From NCBI GenBank assembly GCA_951394045.1, contig OX595986.1, positions 1,550,001-1,614,000 of the forward strand: a stretch of 64,000 bases of DNA, given 5' to 3'. Positions 40,625 to 51,612 of the stretch are shown here, one piece after another. The translations under genes and the position numbers were made by a program. The notes beneath the pieces are model-generated. The model saw nothing but the letters and a program-made list of their open reading frames with translations. It did no database searches and was not told the origin of the DNA. Source of the DNA: Nitzschia sp. DOCU1 (Eukaryota; Bacillariophyta; Bacillariophyceae; Bacillariales; Bacillariaceae). Every line of letters starts with the position of its first letter. Position 1 is the first letter of the stretch.

Positions 40625-41623
40625 ATGAAGGCAGCAAGAATCGAATCATCGTCCGCCTCTGTTGGATCTAGTGCTGACGGCAGACCATTCAAAACGCTAT
40701 CCCGCAATGCTCTGTACACCCCTCTCATGGCATATGAACAAACAACAGTGGAACCTGCCAAATTCATGGGAGATCAACAAAGCATTCCAAAAGCGATCCA
40801 TGAGTCCACCTTGACTACCTTTCTGCAAAGCATCAGTGAAGACTACCACAGAACTCGAGCCGTCGGCGCAGATCCAAAGAACAATGGTAGCCGACCGCTT
40901 TCCATATCGGATGTCGACGAACGAATCCGCCAGCGTGTCGTCTCAATGGTTGGCGGAGGAGTCAACTCTGCCATGGCATCTTCCAAGAAAAAGCCCGTCG
41001 TTGTGGAGACTTGCCGATCTCGAAAACGACCACGACGAGAATGGAATCATGTTCAGAAACTTCTTGCTATTACATCCAAGACATCGGCCGATTCCATATC
41101 ATTTCTACGCAACTTGAATACAAAATGGAATGATTATATCTTTAAAGTATTGGAAATAAAAGGCAAAGAGCCCTCGCACTTGGATGCAACCAGTATCAAG
41201 GCTCGGCTGGTAATGTCGCGAGCGTCCATCGAGCTTTGTGGTGCGCACATGCAAGTCCGATCTTGCCATCAGAAACGAAACCTGGTTGGTGCTTCTGGGG
41301 TTGTGATTGGTGAAACTACAAACACATGGTCCGTCGCAATGATGATTCGTTCCGATCGAAAGCAAAAGAGGCCAACCAAAAAACGGTCCAAGTCGGGGGA
41401 CAATCGTCCCAAAGATTCGGAAATCAAAGGAGACTCCAAGTCGTCCATGGAGAAGGATGCTTCTAGAACCGAAATTGTTTGCATTCCAAAGCGAGGAACG
41501 TCGATGGACATTATCATCCCACTGTCAAGGAAGGGAGACGAAATCGACGATCAACGGCAGAGTACGGATTCGATCATACAACCTGTTTCCCCATCCATTT
41601 TTGTTACTTTCGCTGGGAACTAG
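40625..41623 (+). CDS. POP4: RNase P/MRP protein subunit p29 (POP4)-like, 332 aa
   Basis: p29 is a core protein of the RNase P and MRP ribonucleoproteins that mature tRNA 5' ends and rRNA. The conserved Sm-like fold is in the C-terminal half: ARLVMSRASIELCGAHMQVR, then the diagnostic QKRNLVGASGVVIGETTNTW (family pattern 'L.G.SG.v..ET.nt'), then MMIRSDRK and VCIPKRGTSMDIIIPL. The N-terminal 100 residues are Ser-rich and poorly conserved, with a basic CRSRKRPRREW segment that may be a nuclear signal. The start at 40625 is the first in-frame ATG. Single exon. Confidence 0.82.
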   Translation: MKAARIESSSASVGSSADGRPFKTLSRNALYTPLMAYEQTTVEPAKFMGDQQSIPKAIHESTLTTFLQSISEDYHRTRAVGADPKNNGSRPLSISDVDERIRQRVVSMVGGGVNSAMASSKKKPVVVETCRSRKRPRREWNHVQKLLAITSKTSADSISFLRNLNTKWNDYIFKVLEIKGKEPSHLDATSIKARLVMSRASIELCGAHMQVRSCHQKRNLVGASGVVIGETTNTWSVAMMIRSDRKQKRPTKKRSKSGDNRPKDSEIKGDSKSSMEKDASRTEIVCIPKRGTSMDIIIPLSRKGDEIDDQRQSTDSIIQPVSPSIFVTFAGN

Positions 41624-41860
41624 AGTATGAATAAGGGAATGTGCGTCGACTAGGGCCAACATGTATAATACTGGTAGTAGCCTCAATGCTAGAATGCCTC
41701 GGGGCGGTAGACCAGATAGACGCTACGACACTGTTCACAATTTCTAGTCCACCGAGGCGAGACAACATCCATACATGCACACTCTACTCAAACCAGCTAC
41801 AAAGACAGCAGTCGAGGTTTTCTTTTTGCCCGTATTTATTGTTTTATTATTGGAAAGTGC

Positions 41861-42172
41861 TTAATATTGGTGACCCGACGCTGCCGCCTTTTGTCCGAGC
41901 TCAAAGTGCTTGGTTCGCTTGAGGCACAGTTGCTTTTTGGTCTTGCACGTCTTGCATTCCAGACGCAACACAATCTTACGGGTAGTCTTGGCCTTCTTGT
42001 GGAACACGGGCTTGGTTTGTCCACCGAATCCCATTTGCTTCGAGTCGTAACGTCTCTTTCCTTGGGCAAAGTTCGATGCCTTGCCGGACTTGTACTGTGT
42101 CACCTTGTGAAGGGCGTGCTTCTTGCACTTTCCAGCACAGTAAGTCTTGCGCTCTTTAGGAACATTCACCAT
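41861..42172 (-). CDS. RPL36A: 60S ribosomal protein eL42 (L36a/L44), 103 aa
   Basis: Full-length match to eL42, a zinc-binding protein at the ribosomal E site. Visible are [20 protein letters not shown], then [20 protein letters not shown], then [20 protein letters not shown], with the two C-x2-C zinc pairs. The residue after GQTK is Pro (GQTKPVF), the form associated in fungi with cycloheximide sensitivity; Gln there gives resistance. The ATG at 42172 is fixed by family length; an upstream open extension is ignored. Confidence 0.95.
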   Translation of the reverse strand: MVNVPKERKTYCAGKCKKHALHKVTQYKSGKASNFAQGKRRYDSKQMGFGGQTKPVFHKKAKTTRKIVLRLECKTCKTKKQLCLKRTKHFELGQKAAASGHQY

Positions 42173-42786
42173 TTTGATATATTCTGTAATGAAAATAAAA
42201 GAGGAACGAAAATGAGCGACAGGTGTATGTATGGGTATTTCACAGCGCAGAAACCATGCAACATCATTCTGGACAGCAAAACTCCAAATCAACCTCATAC
42301 ATCAACGCTCCTGTTCGGCAAGCACAACATTCCCACCCAATACTATTATTCCACAATATTCCAAGCTCATCAACTCCTGATTCCACAATGAACACTCACA
42401 CCTTGAACTACTTGATGGTCACACTACAAGAGATGCTCGCTTCATCCAAGCAACAACGGCATCGCCATCGCCGCGGAGCGGCTTGCGGGTTGCATGCTAC
42501 ACAAACTTGGACGGAATGCATGCCAGACGGTTAGTAGGTGGTAAGAAGTATGAAATCCGGGGGAAATCGGGGAAGGCAAGTCATGACGATGTTCCCCCGT
42601 TACAAAATAGCACAGGCACCGAAAAATGAAAACCAATGTAAGGTCTAAGTAGTCGAAAACAAAAAATGCGGCGGCGCGGCACGTCTCTCGTGCATGGTGT
42701 TGACGATGGTGCCTCTCACCATCAAAAATAGGAAACATAGTCATTTCAAATCCACACTACGGTATCGCAAGTCAAAGGCATAAAAA
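42173..42786. other. Intergenic region between divergent eL42 and TAF6 genes, 614 bp
   Basis: Promoter region of the eL42 gene, and possibly an unseen first TAF6 exon, because the TAF6 histone fold lacks its first helix. No convincing small exon was found by eye. Confidence 0.4.
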
Positions 42787-44267
42787 ATGTCCGCTCATAT
42801 TTCCACTACGGCTCGTCCAGGTCTCGTGTTACTTGTGGAACAGCATCTGACGGGCTTGATCCGAGAAGCTGTAGAAGTGCAACGCCATTGCAAACGCGCT
42901 CGGATTCATTTGCCAGCTTCCAACAATAATTCCACCACCACGGAGGCAAAGGAGCCTCCCGCTAAACGACGATTGCATGCGGAAGATATTAATATGGCGT
43001 TGCAATGGCGAGGGAGCGAAAAGATTTATGCGACAGGCACCGTGGGGGCGAATTCGAGCGATGATAAAAAGGTGAATTTGGAAGAGTACATCAAATCAGA
43101 GTTGGAGCTACGGCCACCACAAGAAGTGGGGTTGACAGTCCATTGGCTTGCTGTGGACGGAGTACAGCCGGATATCCCGCAGAATCCTGCTCCTGTAGCT
43201 GGGCAAGCCGTAGGAGCAGCCAAAGAAGTACACCGAGTGGAACCGGACGAAGAGTCAGATGAGGCTGCGGCCTTGTCGGATGGTGTCCAAGTGACACAAT
43301 TGTTGCCGCGTTTGTTGAGTGAAGAGCTTCAACTATACTTTTCGCGAATCACTAGTGCCATTGAACGAGGTGGAGCCACTCCTACCACCAGGCAGCAGCA
43401 GGATGCCGCTTTGGCTAGCGTGGCACAAGATTCAGGGTTGCAAGAATTGGTGCCCTTCTTGGTCAATTATGTCTCCAAGTCGCTGTACAAGCATGTGGGA
43501 CATCCGGATCACTGTCGAACTCTGGTTCGAATGGCAAGATCACTTTTGAAAAACCCTCATTTGCATTTGGAACTTCATGTACGTACTATTATTGTTATGT
43601 CTGATAATGGCAGTGACTTGCAACAAACACTCATGATCGCTCCTTCGTGCCCCTTTTTTGTTCTCAGTTGCATCAACTCCTTCCAGCACTATTGACTTGT
43701 GTAGTAGCAGAGCGACTATCATCCAAGCCTGGAGAAAATCACTGGATGTTGCGAAGAGAGGCGGCCATGGCGTTGGTGCAAGCCTGCAATATGTAAGTAT
43801 GCTTAAAACTGAGAACAACCACTGTCGAAACTGTGCTCCTGCTGACACCGAGAATCTGTTGTTTGAACAGATTCGGAGATAACTACGCCACACTCAAAGC
43901 CCGTGTACTCAAGACTCTGTGCGATGCGGCCGGCCCTGACAAATGCTTGCCAACCCAATACGGTGGCTTTGTTGCTATTTCGTTGTTTGGCCCCAAGGCT
44001 ATCAACGCCTTTTTGTTGCCACTCGCAATGCAATACTGGAAGACATGGGAGACAACTTTGGATGCGACCAAAAATCTGGGACAACGAGTGGAATTGCAAA
44101 TGTGTCAACAAGCTGTTTTAGATGCTTTAGGCGTATTCTTGTCGATGGAAGAGGGTGAAATGTCAGACAATCCCTTGACCAAGTGGGAAGCTTTAGAAGA
44201 AACGTTTGGGGATCGATTAGTAATGTTGTCTCGGGAAGAAACGGAATATGCTCACTGCATTATCTAA
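42787..44267 (+). CDS. TAF6: TFIID subunit TAF6-like, 437 aa, three exons
   Basis: Exons 42787-43578, 43668-43792, 43871-44267, phases 0 and 2. TAF6 pairs with TAF9 through a histone fold and carries a C-terminal HEAT-repeat domain. Here the N-terminus gives helix 2 of the fold (LVLLVEQHLTGLIREAVEVQ, HCKRARIHLPA) and helix 3 (KRRLHAEDINMALQWRGSEK). The HEAT part is LLSEELQLYFSRITSAIERG, LQELVPFLVNYVSKSLYKHV and PHLHLELHLHQLLPALLTCV across the first splice, then ENHWMLRREAAMALVQACN. An insert of about 15 residues (NNNSTTTEAKEPP) splits the histone fold. Helix 1 is not present after this ATG and an in-frame TAA lies just upstream, so a first exon may be missing. Confidence 0.85.
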
Positions 44268-44483
44268 TAACAGAAGCAACGTTTGATCGGCATGCGCCGC
44301 TCAATACCCAAAACTCAAATACGAGGACACTATAAACAATTTCATTCTAAATTTGATTACAGTTCGTCTGCTAATCTAGAAAAACGATAGAGATTGAACT
44401 TAGGACTGCCGGCAGCAACCCAGCGATCACCTGTGAAAGAGATAGATGACCAAGATTCGATTCATATTCATATTCGTTGCTAC

Positions 44484-45812
44484 CTAGTCCAAAGAAGGTT
44501 GCTTCCAAGCAAATTCTTCACGATATGCTCCCAATTCTGCGCCTTCTGCGACTTGCGAAAATCCACAACTGGCTGTACAAGTGTATATCGCTACCACACC
44601 CCAGCTGAGCTCGTTCTGGCCATCCATGAGCTGCGATCGGACGGCTTCCACTGCTTTTTCCTTTGCATCCGCAAAGGATGGTGGAATTTGCTCTGCAGGT
44701 GCTTGTTCCATAATGCTCGCCGCTTGTTGAATAGCCTTTTTGACTTCTTCTGTTCGGATACTTTGTTTGAGCTCGTCCTTGGCCCGGTGGATTTCATGAT
44801 CTTTCAGTAGATAGTGCAGCATTTGCGGCATGAGCTGGCATTCAAATTTCCGCTCCGCCCCGCAATACGGACATTCGGGGATCTTATCAGGTTGATTATC
44901 CTGACGAATCCAAAGTGGGGCACCTTCCTCAGTAGACAAGTGCTCGTCGGGCCATCGCAAATACCGTAAGCACTGCTCCTGAACATTGGGTTTGTCGTTC
45001 ACTCGGGCGAAGAAGGCCATGGTTGCAGGATCTTTCGACACTGTAGCGCCCGCTGCACCGACCATTTCGTTCAAATCATCTTGCTCCAGATCTTTGTCTT
45101 CATCATCGTCGTCATCACCCGTCGTCTTGCCAAATAATGCCTTGTCGGCCTTTTTATCCATTTCTGTTTGGTTAGGCGATCGACTCGGTTCGTCCTCTAC
45201 TGCTAACTCGGATTCGGCACAAACGGACGGCAGAAAGGATATATCCAGCTGCTGCGAAAGCTGATGCAGCTTATCAAAGATATACTTTTTGTGTTCCTTT
45301 TGATGATGCTTGCCACAAAAGTCGTATCCTTGGATTGGGCATTTTCCGTGCCCTCGCTGGCCACAAACTCGGCATAAGCTTACGTCCCAGGCCTCTGGTA
45401 AATGCATCGCCCACGTGTCGTCTTCTTCTTCTGGATAAAATGGATTTTCTCGAGGTAACTGCGTACGAATCACTCTTATGGACCCCGTGGTCGACTGAGC
45501 ACACTGCTTGTTGGGGCAGCCAAATACATACAACGATCGATGAAAGGCGTCTGGATTAACTTCATCGGCAGGGGCATAAAGTTGACACAAAAAACACATG
45601 GGCTCTTTACAATTTGTGCAAATAATTGGATCCTTGGGAATATCCCGGGGTTGCAACCATGACGGCCGACCACCAATCTGACCTCCATCCCAGTCTCTCC
45701 AGTTGGGCAAGTTATGCCCCGTAAAATTCTTGTGATCTTGATCTTCGAATTGAACGCTAAAGCCAAGCTGAACGGCATTCAGCTTTTTGCTAGCATTCCC
45801 TGCCATCATCAT
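44484..45812 (-). CDS. PDCD2/Tsr4-like ribosome biogenesis protein, 442 aa
   Basis: PDCD2 and yeast Tsr4 are chaperones of the 40S protein uS5. The N-terminal half has the family start VQLGFSVQFEDQDHKNF and GGRPSWLQPRDIPKDP, then cysteine pairs CTNCKEPMCFLCQLYAP and FGCPNKQC, and a third set CRVCGQRGHGKC. A long acidic linker (about residues 195-270) follows. The PDCD2_C domain is CPYCGAERKFECQLMPQMLH near residue 340, ending SWGVVAIYTCTASC. The first in-frame ATG is the triple ATG at 45812; the codon further upstream is a TTG. Single exon, convergent with TAF6. Confidence 0.88.
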   Translation of the reverse strand: MMMAGNASKKLNAVQLGFSVQFEDQDHKNFTGHNLPNWRDWDGGQIGGRPSWLQPRDIPKDPIICTNCKEPMCFLCQLYAPADEVNPDAFHRSLYVFGCPNKQCAQSTTGSIRVIRTQLPRENPFYPEEEDDTWAMHLPEAWDVSLCRVCGQRGHGKCPIQGYDFCGKHHQKEHKKYIFDKLHQLSQQLDISFLPSVCAESELAVEDEPSRSPNQTEMDKKADKALFGKTTGDDDDDEDKDLEQDDLNEMVGAAGATVSKDPATMAFFARVNDKPNVQEQCLRYLRWPDEHLSTEEGAPLWIRQDNQPDKIPECPYCGAERKFECQLMPQMLHYLLKDHEIHRAKDELKQSIRTEEVKKAIQQAASIMEQAPAEQIPPSFADAKEKAVEAVRSQLMDGQNELSWGVVAIYTCTASCGFSQVAEGAELGAYREEFAWKQPSLD

Positions 45813-47240
45813 CTTGGAAACAAGATTGTCTTTGTTTGTCTCACGAGACAACTGGAGGAACGAAGTGAATATGGACTAGCCACGGTGCAAATCGAAGAAG
45901 GTAGGTACGACAACAGCGAGGAAAAATCGCACCAAAGGATGCCTCTTTTCCCATCACCGAGACGCCCTCATGCATGATCTGACGAGACAAGGCGGAAAGC
46001 GAAGGCGGCGCGTGGGCACGGGCGAGAAAGATGACCGGTTCGCAATCGTTGTTCCGGTCGTATAGTGACTTACCCGACTGAATGTTGCTGGTGGAGCTCG
46101 AGGTAGGACGTACTCGGGATAAATATGGAGTCGAGTCGCAAATCGCCTTGCTACTGTTTACTTTCCAAATTTATACTAACTAGAGTCTTGCTCTCGAGTA
46201 CATTAGTGAAGGATAGAGCTCAGAGAATAGCAACATCTTGCGACATTCCAAGCATACCACTGTATCCGAGAACGAGAGAGAGATAGGACTACCAGTATGG
46301 GGTAATGATCGTAGTACTACTAATAGGATACTATGCTAATGGAAAGAGATGACCGTAGAGACGTTCTCCTTGCCACCAGTTCTTCTCCTTACCAAAGAAT
46401 CGAATCTACTGATGGAAGCGTTGGGGCAATCAATGTGGCCTAGTCCCCTACGAGCACTACCGGTACTTTTTAAAAATTTTCTGTCGTAGTTTGTTTGGTT
46501 CAACGCAGCAGCAGTAGAGCACCACCTCCAACGCCAGATCAATCTTTCAAGGACTTGAGCATTCTCAATGCAGTTAACTCTGACTATGTTGCTGCTTCAT
46601 CAGTCACGGTGCTGCTCGTGTCGGTAGTATGCGTTTGGGTTCTTCGCCGCTCAACCGACGTACAATAGGAGTGCTGCAAGGGGATAATAAACGCTGTACC
46701 ATGTAGACGAATCAGTTAAGGTTTATCTTTCTCACTCGTATTGTGGTGGGCATTATTGGCAAGAGATGCGCTGCCACCGACATTTTTGTTCCTTCCCACG
46801 AATAGCATCCTCAATATTTTGTATTGTTCAATTTGGCCATCAGGTAGGTAGCTATCAGTTGGGAATGGAGTCGGTGGCAAATATTAGGCTGCTTTTTTAT
46901 GCGCCATAAGCGTTGAGTCCTTCTACGACGGTCCGTGGTACTGATTCTACGTTGGGTCCGCCGGGCGATCCGTTAGCTCGTTGATGGCGCGGCGCGCCCT
47001 TGCGATTTCAAACTGATCCAACCGTCAAGTGGACCGTGCCATTCGAGGCGCACGTACCAAGCTTTTTCGTCATTTTTGAAAACTGATGGCCATCCTAGCA
47101 GGAAACAACAGAGGCAACGGACCATTACAGTTTCATTCTTTCATCTTTGTCACCACAAAAAGGCATCGTCCATAGAAATTGAATGCATGTTGCAAAGAAC
47201 AGCGTCTTGTTTATTGTTTCGGTAACTAAGGCGTCCGACC
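45813..47240. other. Gene-poor interval between divergent genes, 1.4 kb
   Basis: No frame of convincing length or character. It contains one TACCGGTA palindrome (46458-46465) and a 'ggcgcggcgcgccc' stretch near 46987. It must hold promoters for the PDCD2 gene and the gene at 47241. Confidence 0.4.
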
Positions 47241-49016
47241 ATGAGAATACCTGAGGATCCACATACAATGGCGCTTCCTCCGCGAGGAAAGTCATCCCCG
47301 ATCGTGGACTCTTCCAATACACGTTCCCTCACCACGATCGATCGCAGATCCATGAAACCTGCGTCTGACAAGCTCCCTCCGAAGGCTCCTCCCTCACGGC
47401 GCCATTCGACTTCCACGCCAAACTCACATTTTCTTTCCGAGTTCAATGTTGAGGCCTGCTTTGATTTTCGCTCTATACCTGACCCTCCTACTCCTGAGCC
47501 TCGAAATCGACGTCGACTCTCCTCGCCTATGCTCCCGAACATGGCGCAATCGCATGATCGACTTTCAGAAGGAAGCACAACAAACGATTCACTGCTCCTC
47601 GATTCCGAAAACTTGACTCGAGCATCGAGTAAACGTGCTCGAAAAAGCCTCTGTCATGTGCCATCACCTGCTGTGACCGAACAGCGTGACGATCCAACAC
47701 TTTCGGACTCACCTCCTCCTGTGGCACGAAAGATCCTTCAAGTCAACATTTGTCTAGATGAGGATGAGGACGACGACGTTTCTTCTTCTAGCAACAAGCG
47801 CCGGAAGAAGCGACAAAGCATGGAGATGCCTCGCGAGTGGGTGCAGGAGCACGATGTGAAGGCCAGCTTTGAGCCACCACGTGCTTCTCCGGGAAGGAAC
47901 AACAAGGGAGATCAGAATCATGCTTTTGCTGGGGACATGCAAGACATGAAGGATCTACAAGCGTTAGTTAGGGGATACTGCAAGGTGCCGAAGGAAGAGC
48001 GGGGAAAGTGCCAGGCCGCCATCGCTATCGAGCAAAGCACTGGCTATCCTCTCGTTGTACCTGAAATCACGGAACATCCGCTCAGCCATGCAAACCGACG
48101 CTCTGTCTTTCAAAAGATGGGTCCTATCATTGAGGAGATTGACAAGCGCAAGGCAGAAGAGATTGCAAAGTGGGAGTACGAGACGGCGTGCCGGGTGGAA
48201 CGATCCGCCAAGTCGGGCAAGTACCGCTATGTTTCGATTGAGACGAACACCAAGGTGGGCTCGCAAGAGTATATGCGCCGATACATGGGTGTGCTGGCTC
48301 GTGAAGCTTCCTTGAGGCTTGCCAAGGCAAATGAGTGGAAAGGGAAGCTATATGCTTCCAAGGGGCAACCGCAACATGCGGCTGTGAATGAACACGAGGA
48401 TTATGAGCCTCTTGCCTATGACGCCCCTCTTGTTACGGATTCTTCCAGTGACATGGAAGATGGAGACAACGGCTTTGCTGCGACCCAGGAGCTGGATCTC
48501 GATCTCAACGAGATTCTTGCACTTAACACGCAGCCATCCGAAGAGACTGAGCAAGAGTCTGTTCCTCCTGGGGCCGAGGAGGAAGGGGAAATGAGTATGG
48601 AGCTGTGTGATATGAGCGTCAGCATGGATCTGGGAGATTCGTCTTCGGCTGATATACGAATTGAGTTTGAGTCGTCCGTTGACTTGCCTAGCAAACCTTC
48701 CGGCCAGGAAGGTGAAGGCGAACTGAACGATGAAGGCGAAGAGGCACTAGAGGAGCTTTCTATTCCCGAGCCGTCTCCCGAAGACTGTGCTTGTTGCGAC
48801 GAGCAGCCTCGAAAGGTCGTGCCCAAGTCGGTGTCTCCAACGGAAATGGAGTTGCTCCCTCTACCTGACAGAGAGGAGGAATCTGCTGACCCTGATATCG
48901 CTAGAGCCGAACGAAGACTTTGGTGCCGCATTGATGCTGCGTTGCAAGATTATTCTCATGAGATCATGATGATTATGCAATCCAAGAGCACTGGTAGTGA
49001 ACGCGGCGCGCAGTAA
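47241..49016 (+). CDS. Hypothetical nuclear-type protein, 591 aa
   Basis: A single-exon frame of 591 codons from ATG 47241. The N-terminal 220 residues are Ser/Pro/Arg-rich with basic clusters (SSSNKRRKKRQSMEMP) typical of nuclear signals. The central part (about residues 235-375) is the only ordered-looking region: LQALVRGYCKVPKEERGKCQ, then AIEQSTGYPLVVPEITEHPL and REASLRLAKANEWKGKLYAS. The C-terminal 200 residues are strongly acidic. I do not recognise a family. A chromatin or RNA-linked role would only be a guess from composition. Confidence 0.65.
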   Translation: MRIPEDPHTMALPPRGKSSPIVDSSNTRSLTTIDRRSMKPASDKLPPKAPPSRRHSTSTPNSHFLSEFNVEACFDFRSIPDPPTPEPRNRRRLSSPMLPNMAQSHDRLSEGSTTNDSLLLDSENLTRASSKRARKSLCHVPSPAVTEQRDDPTLSDSPPPVARKILQVNICLDEDEDDDVSSSSNKRRKKRQSMEMPREWVQEHDVKASFEPPRASPGRNNKGDQNHAFAGDMQDMKDLQALVRGYCKVPKEERGKCQAAIAIEQSTGYPLVVPEITEHPLSHANRRSVFQKMGPIIEEIDKRKAEEIAKWEYETACRVERSAKSGKYRYVSIETNTKVGSQEYMRRYMGVLAREASLRLAKANEWKGKLYASKGQPQHAAVNEHEDYEPLAYDAPLVTDSSSDMEDGDNGFAATQELDLDLNEILALNTQPSEETEQESVPPGAEEEGEMSMELCDMSVSMDLGDSSSADIRIEFESSVDLPSKPSGQEGEGELNDEGEEALEELSIPEPSPEDCACCDEQPRKVVPKSVSPTEMELLPLPDREEESADPDIARAERRLWCRIDAALQDYSHEIMMIMQSKSTGSERGAQ

Positions 49017-49088
49017 CAATAGACGCCTATAATAGTTGCCCTAATAGCTACTATCAATTCGTGGCCCCTGAGCTCCCATCAATATAGA

Positions 49089-49595
49089 TTATTGAATATT
49101 GTTTTGATAACTCTCAATGATTTTTTCATATTTCTCAATCACGGCTTCATACTTTGCCGTCACCTTGGCTTCGGCAGCCTGAACCGCCTTTTGCTTCTCA
49201 ATATTTGCTTTCACGAGATAGTCCGAAATGAATGCTCGGTATGACCGAACCATATCCGTTAATAGCTTATTGGTGGCAGGAAAGGCGTAGGAATTGGCAG
49301 AGGTAGCTGTTTTCCCGATCTGGGGTCCCTCCAATTCGGCTACTTTGGCTTCTAATTCTTCAATCCGATCCTTATACTTGGCCTCCACTCTAGCCATGGC
49401 TCGAATCTTTTCTTCGTGGGCCTTGGCCATGAAATCCGTCAGGACAGCAGCAGCCTCGTTTTCTGCTGCTGTGGAAAAAAGAGGTTGCCTTTTGGAAAGC
49501 ACTGTTCGCGGTCGAGCCACGGGCGAGAATCCAGTGACAAAAGCCAAAAGCACCGAACACAAAATGAACTGGCGGAATCTTAGAATAGGCGGCAT
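49089..49595 (-). CDS. Small plastid-targeted coiled-coil protein, 168 aa
   Basis: Starts with a signal peptide (FRQFILCSVLLAFVTG) and a Phe at the expected +1 position (TG-FSPVARP), then an Arg/Ser transit-like stretch, the complex-plastid pattern. The mature part has two heptad-rich segments: KAHEEKIRAMARVEAKYKDR and AKVAELEG, then NIEKQKAVQAAEAKVTAKYE and KYEKIIESYQN. It has no catalytic motif. Probably a soluble or peripheral plastid scaffold; the function is unknown. Single exon. Confidence 0.7.
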   Translation of the reverse strand: MPPILRFRQFILCSVLLAFVTGFSPVARPRTVLSKRQPLFSTAAENEAAAVLTDFMAKAHEEKIRAMARVEAKYKDRIEELEAKVAELEGPQIGKTATSANSYAFPATNKLLTDMVRSYRAFISDYLVKANIEKQKAVQAAEAKVTAKYEAVIEKYEKIIESYQNNIQ

Positions 49596-50082
49596 CTTGT
49601 TGCTGTGCTGTTGTTAGAGATGCTGACGGGATATTCACTTTCTGTGAAGTGGATCCAACGACAATGAGACGGGCGGTTTGGATCGTTTTTATGATGCTTT
49701 GTCGTACACAGAGTTCCGATGTCTGCGATATCTTTTTTTGGTGCGTTGGACATTTTGGGCAGAGCGCATCGGACGATGCCGAACACCAGTCTCCTTGAGA
49801 GAGATCGTTGAAAGTCGCATGAGTCATTTTGGATTTCTGGCATGCGTGCGTGCCTCTCGCTTCGCCCCTTCGCCTCCCTGCCCGCAACACAAATCTTCTC
49901 GCCACGACGCCGAAGATCTTCATGCGTCTGCCAACCAAAGAGGCCGACGACCCCCGAAAGGCGAAGGACCGGCAACAAGGCCGAGCTGCTGGTCTCATCT
50001 TCCATTGCCATTTCGCCCCTTGCACCTCCTGCCGAACAGGAAACATTAAAGTCCATCGTTCTTTCAAGCAACCTGAATCACG
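49596..50082. other. Intergenic region between divergent genes, 487 bp
   Basis: Promoter regions of the plastid coiled-coil gene and PDH E2. Several long overlapping frames exist here in GC-rich sequence, but none fits a protein family. Confidence 0.4.
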
Positions 50083-51612
50083 ATGGCATCGGCGACACTT
50101 TACAGAGGCTTTTCCCAAGCGAGCAGGCGGGTGGCGTCTCGGTCACTATTCGCTCATCGTTCGTCGCCGGCAATTGCAAGATCATGGTTCTCGAGTTATC
50201 CAGCCCATGAAGTCGTTGGGCTTCCGGCGCTTTCACCGGTATGTTCATAATGTTGGTTGGCTGTCGCACTTGAGTGTGAACACATGGTCTCATCTTTTCT
50301 TTTGTCTCTGCCACAAATCGCGTTTGGAAATAATAAATAGACTATGGAATCAGGGACAATTGCTAGCTGGAACAAAGGGGAAGGAGACGCTTTTGGCCCT
50401 GGTGACGTGTTGTGCAGTGTAGAAACAGACAAAGCAACTGTAGATTTTGAAGCTCAGGATGACGGTATACTTGCCAAAATTCTCGCCCCGGCTGGTCCCA
50501 TGGAGATCAAATGCGGCGACCCGATTATGATTACGGTAGAAAACGCAAGCGATGTCGGTGCTTTTAAGGATTATGTAGTACAAGGCGTTGCGGCGTCAGC
50601 CCCTGCACCGGCTGCGGCGCCCGTACCAGCGGCTCCAGCACCGACGCCGGCAGCAGCGCCAGCGGCACCTGCTCCAGCAGCGGCTCCTTCTGGCGGTCGA
50701 GTTGTCGCGTCGCCTCTGGCCCACATGATTGCAAAGGAAATGGGCTATGACATTTCTGCTATTCCAGGCACTGGTCCCGGTGGACGAATTGTTGCTGCAG
50801 ATGTTCGAGAATTTGTCCCGTCAGCAGTGGTCGCTGAGGCTCCTGCTGCGGCCGCAGCAGCAGCAGCAGCGCCTGCCCCAGCCACAAAGGCGGCTGCTCC
50901 AATCGCTGGAGCTGGATACACAGATTATCCGATTTCGGAATCTGCCAGGGAAGTTGCAACGCAACTGGCTCAATCAAAGAAGAACGTTCCTCACTACTAC
51001 TTGACAGTGGATGTTTCCATGGACGAATTGTTGAAGCTAAGGTCCACTCTGTCTAGTGCCATTGGAGAAGGAAGCACCTTGGGTGTCTACGAACTCATAA
51101 TTAAGGCAGCAGCTGCTTCCATGAAGGCTGTTCCATCGGCCAACGCGGCATGGATGGAGAGTGTCGTAAGAGTGTACGATTCGGTTGACATCAATGTTGT
51201 CGTTGGAACGGGCGACAACTTGTACACTCCTGTCATTCGAGACTGTGGCGCAAAGGGTATCAAGGGCATTTCGGATGAGCTGAACTCTGCGGTTGAAGCT
51301 GTCGAAAGTGGCGAATTTGGTACTGAGTTTGCGACTATGGGGACGTTTACGGTCATGAACTTGGGAATGTATGGAATTAAATCTTGCGCTCCTATCATTC
51401 GCGAACCTCAATCTGTGGCACTGGCCATTGGTGCCCTTGAGAATCGAATTGTCCCCAACGACGATCCCAACAGTGAAGAAATTTATAAGGAGAGCGTTAT
51501 GATGACGGCAACGTTGAGTTGCGACCACAGAGTCGTCGATGGAGCAGTTGGGGCTCAGTGGCTCAGTGCCTTCAAGTCTCACCTTGAAAATCCATCAACT
51601 CTACTCCTGTAA
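50083..51612 (+). CDS. DLAT: Pyruvate dehydrogenase E2 (dihydrolipoamide acetyltransferase), mitochondrial, 475 aa
   Basis: Transfers acetyl groups from lipoamide to CoA in the mitochondrial pyruvate dehydrogenase complex. Exons 50083-50238 and 50341-51612, phase 0; the 102-bp intron starts gtatgttc and ends aaatag. Exon 1 supplies an Arg/Ser-rich mitochondrial presequence (MASATLYRGFSQASRRVASR) and the first strand of the lipoyl domain, EVVGLPALSP, which joins TMESGTIASWNKGEGD. Lipoyl Lys is about residue 83 in VETDKATVDFE. An Ala/Pro linker follows, then the E1/E3-binding domain (VVASPLAHMIAKEMGYDISA, GRIVAADVREF), a second Ala/Pro linker and the catalytic domain ending CDHRVVDGAVGAQWL with catalytic His near residue 448. 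One lipoyl domain. Confidence 0.93.

Noticed and set aside
41867..42391. 174-codon plus-strand frame
   Set aside because: Antisense to eL42, whose identity is certain.
49390..50118. 242-codon minus-strand frame
   Set aside because: Crosses the antisense of the PDH E2 first exon and overlaps the plastid coiled-coil gene in another frame.
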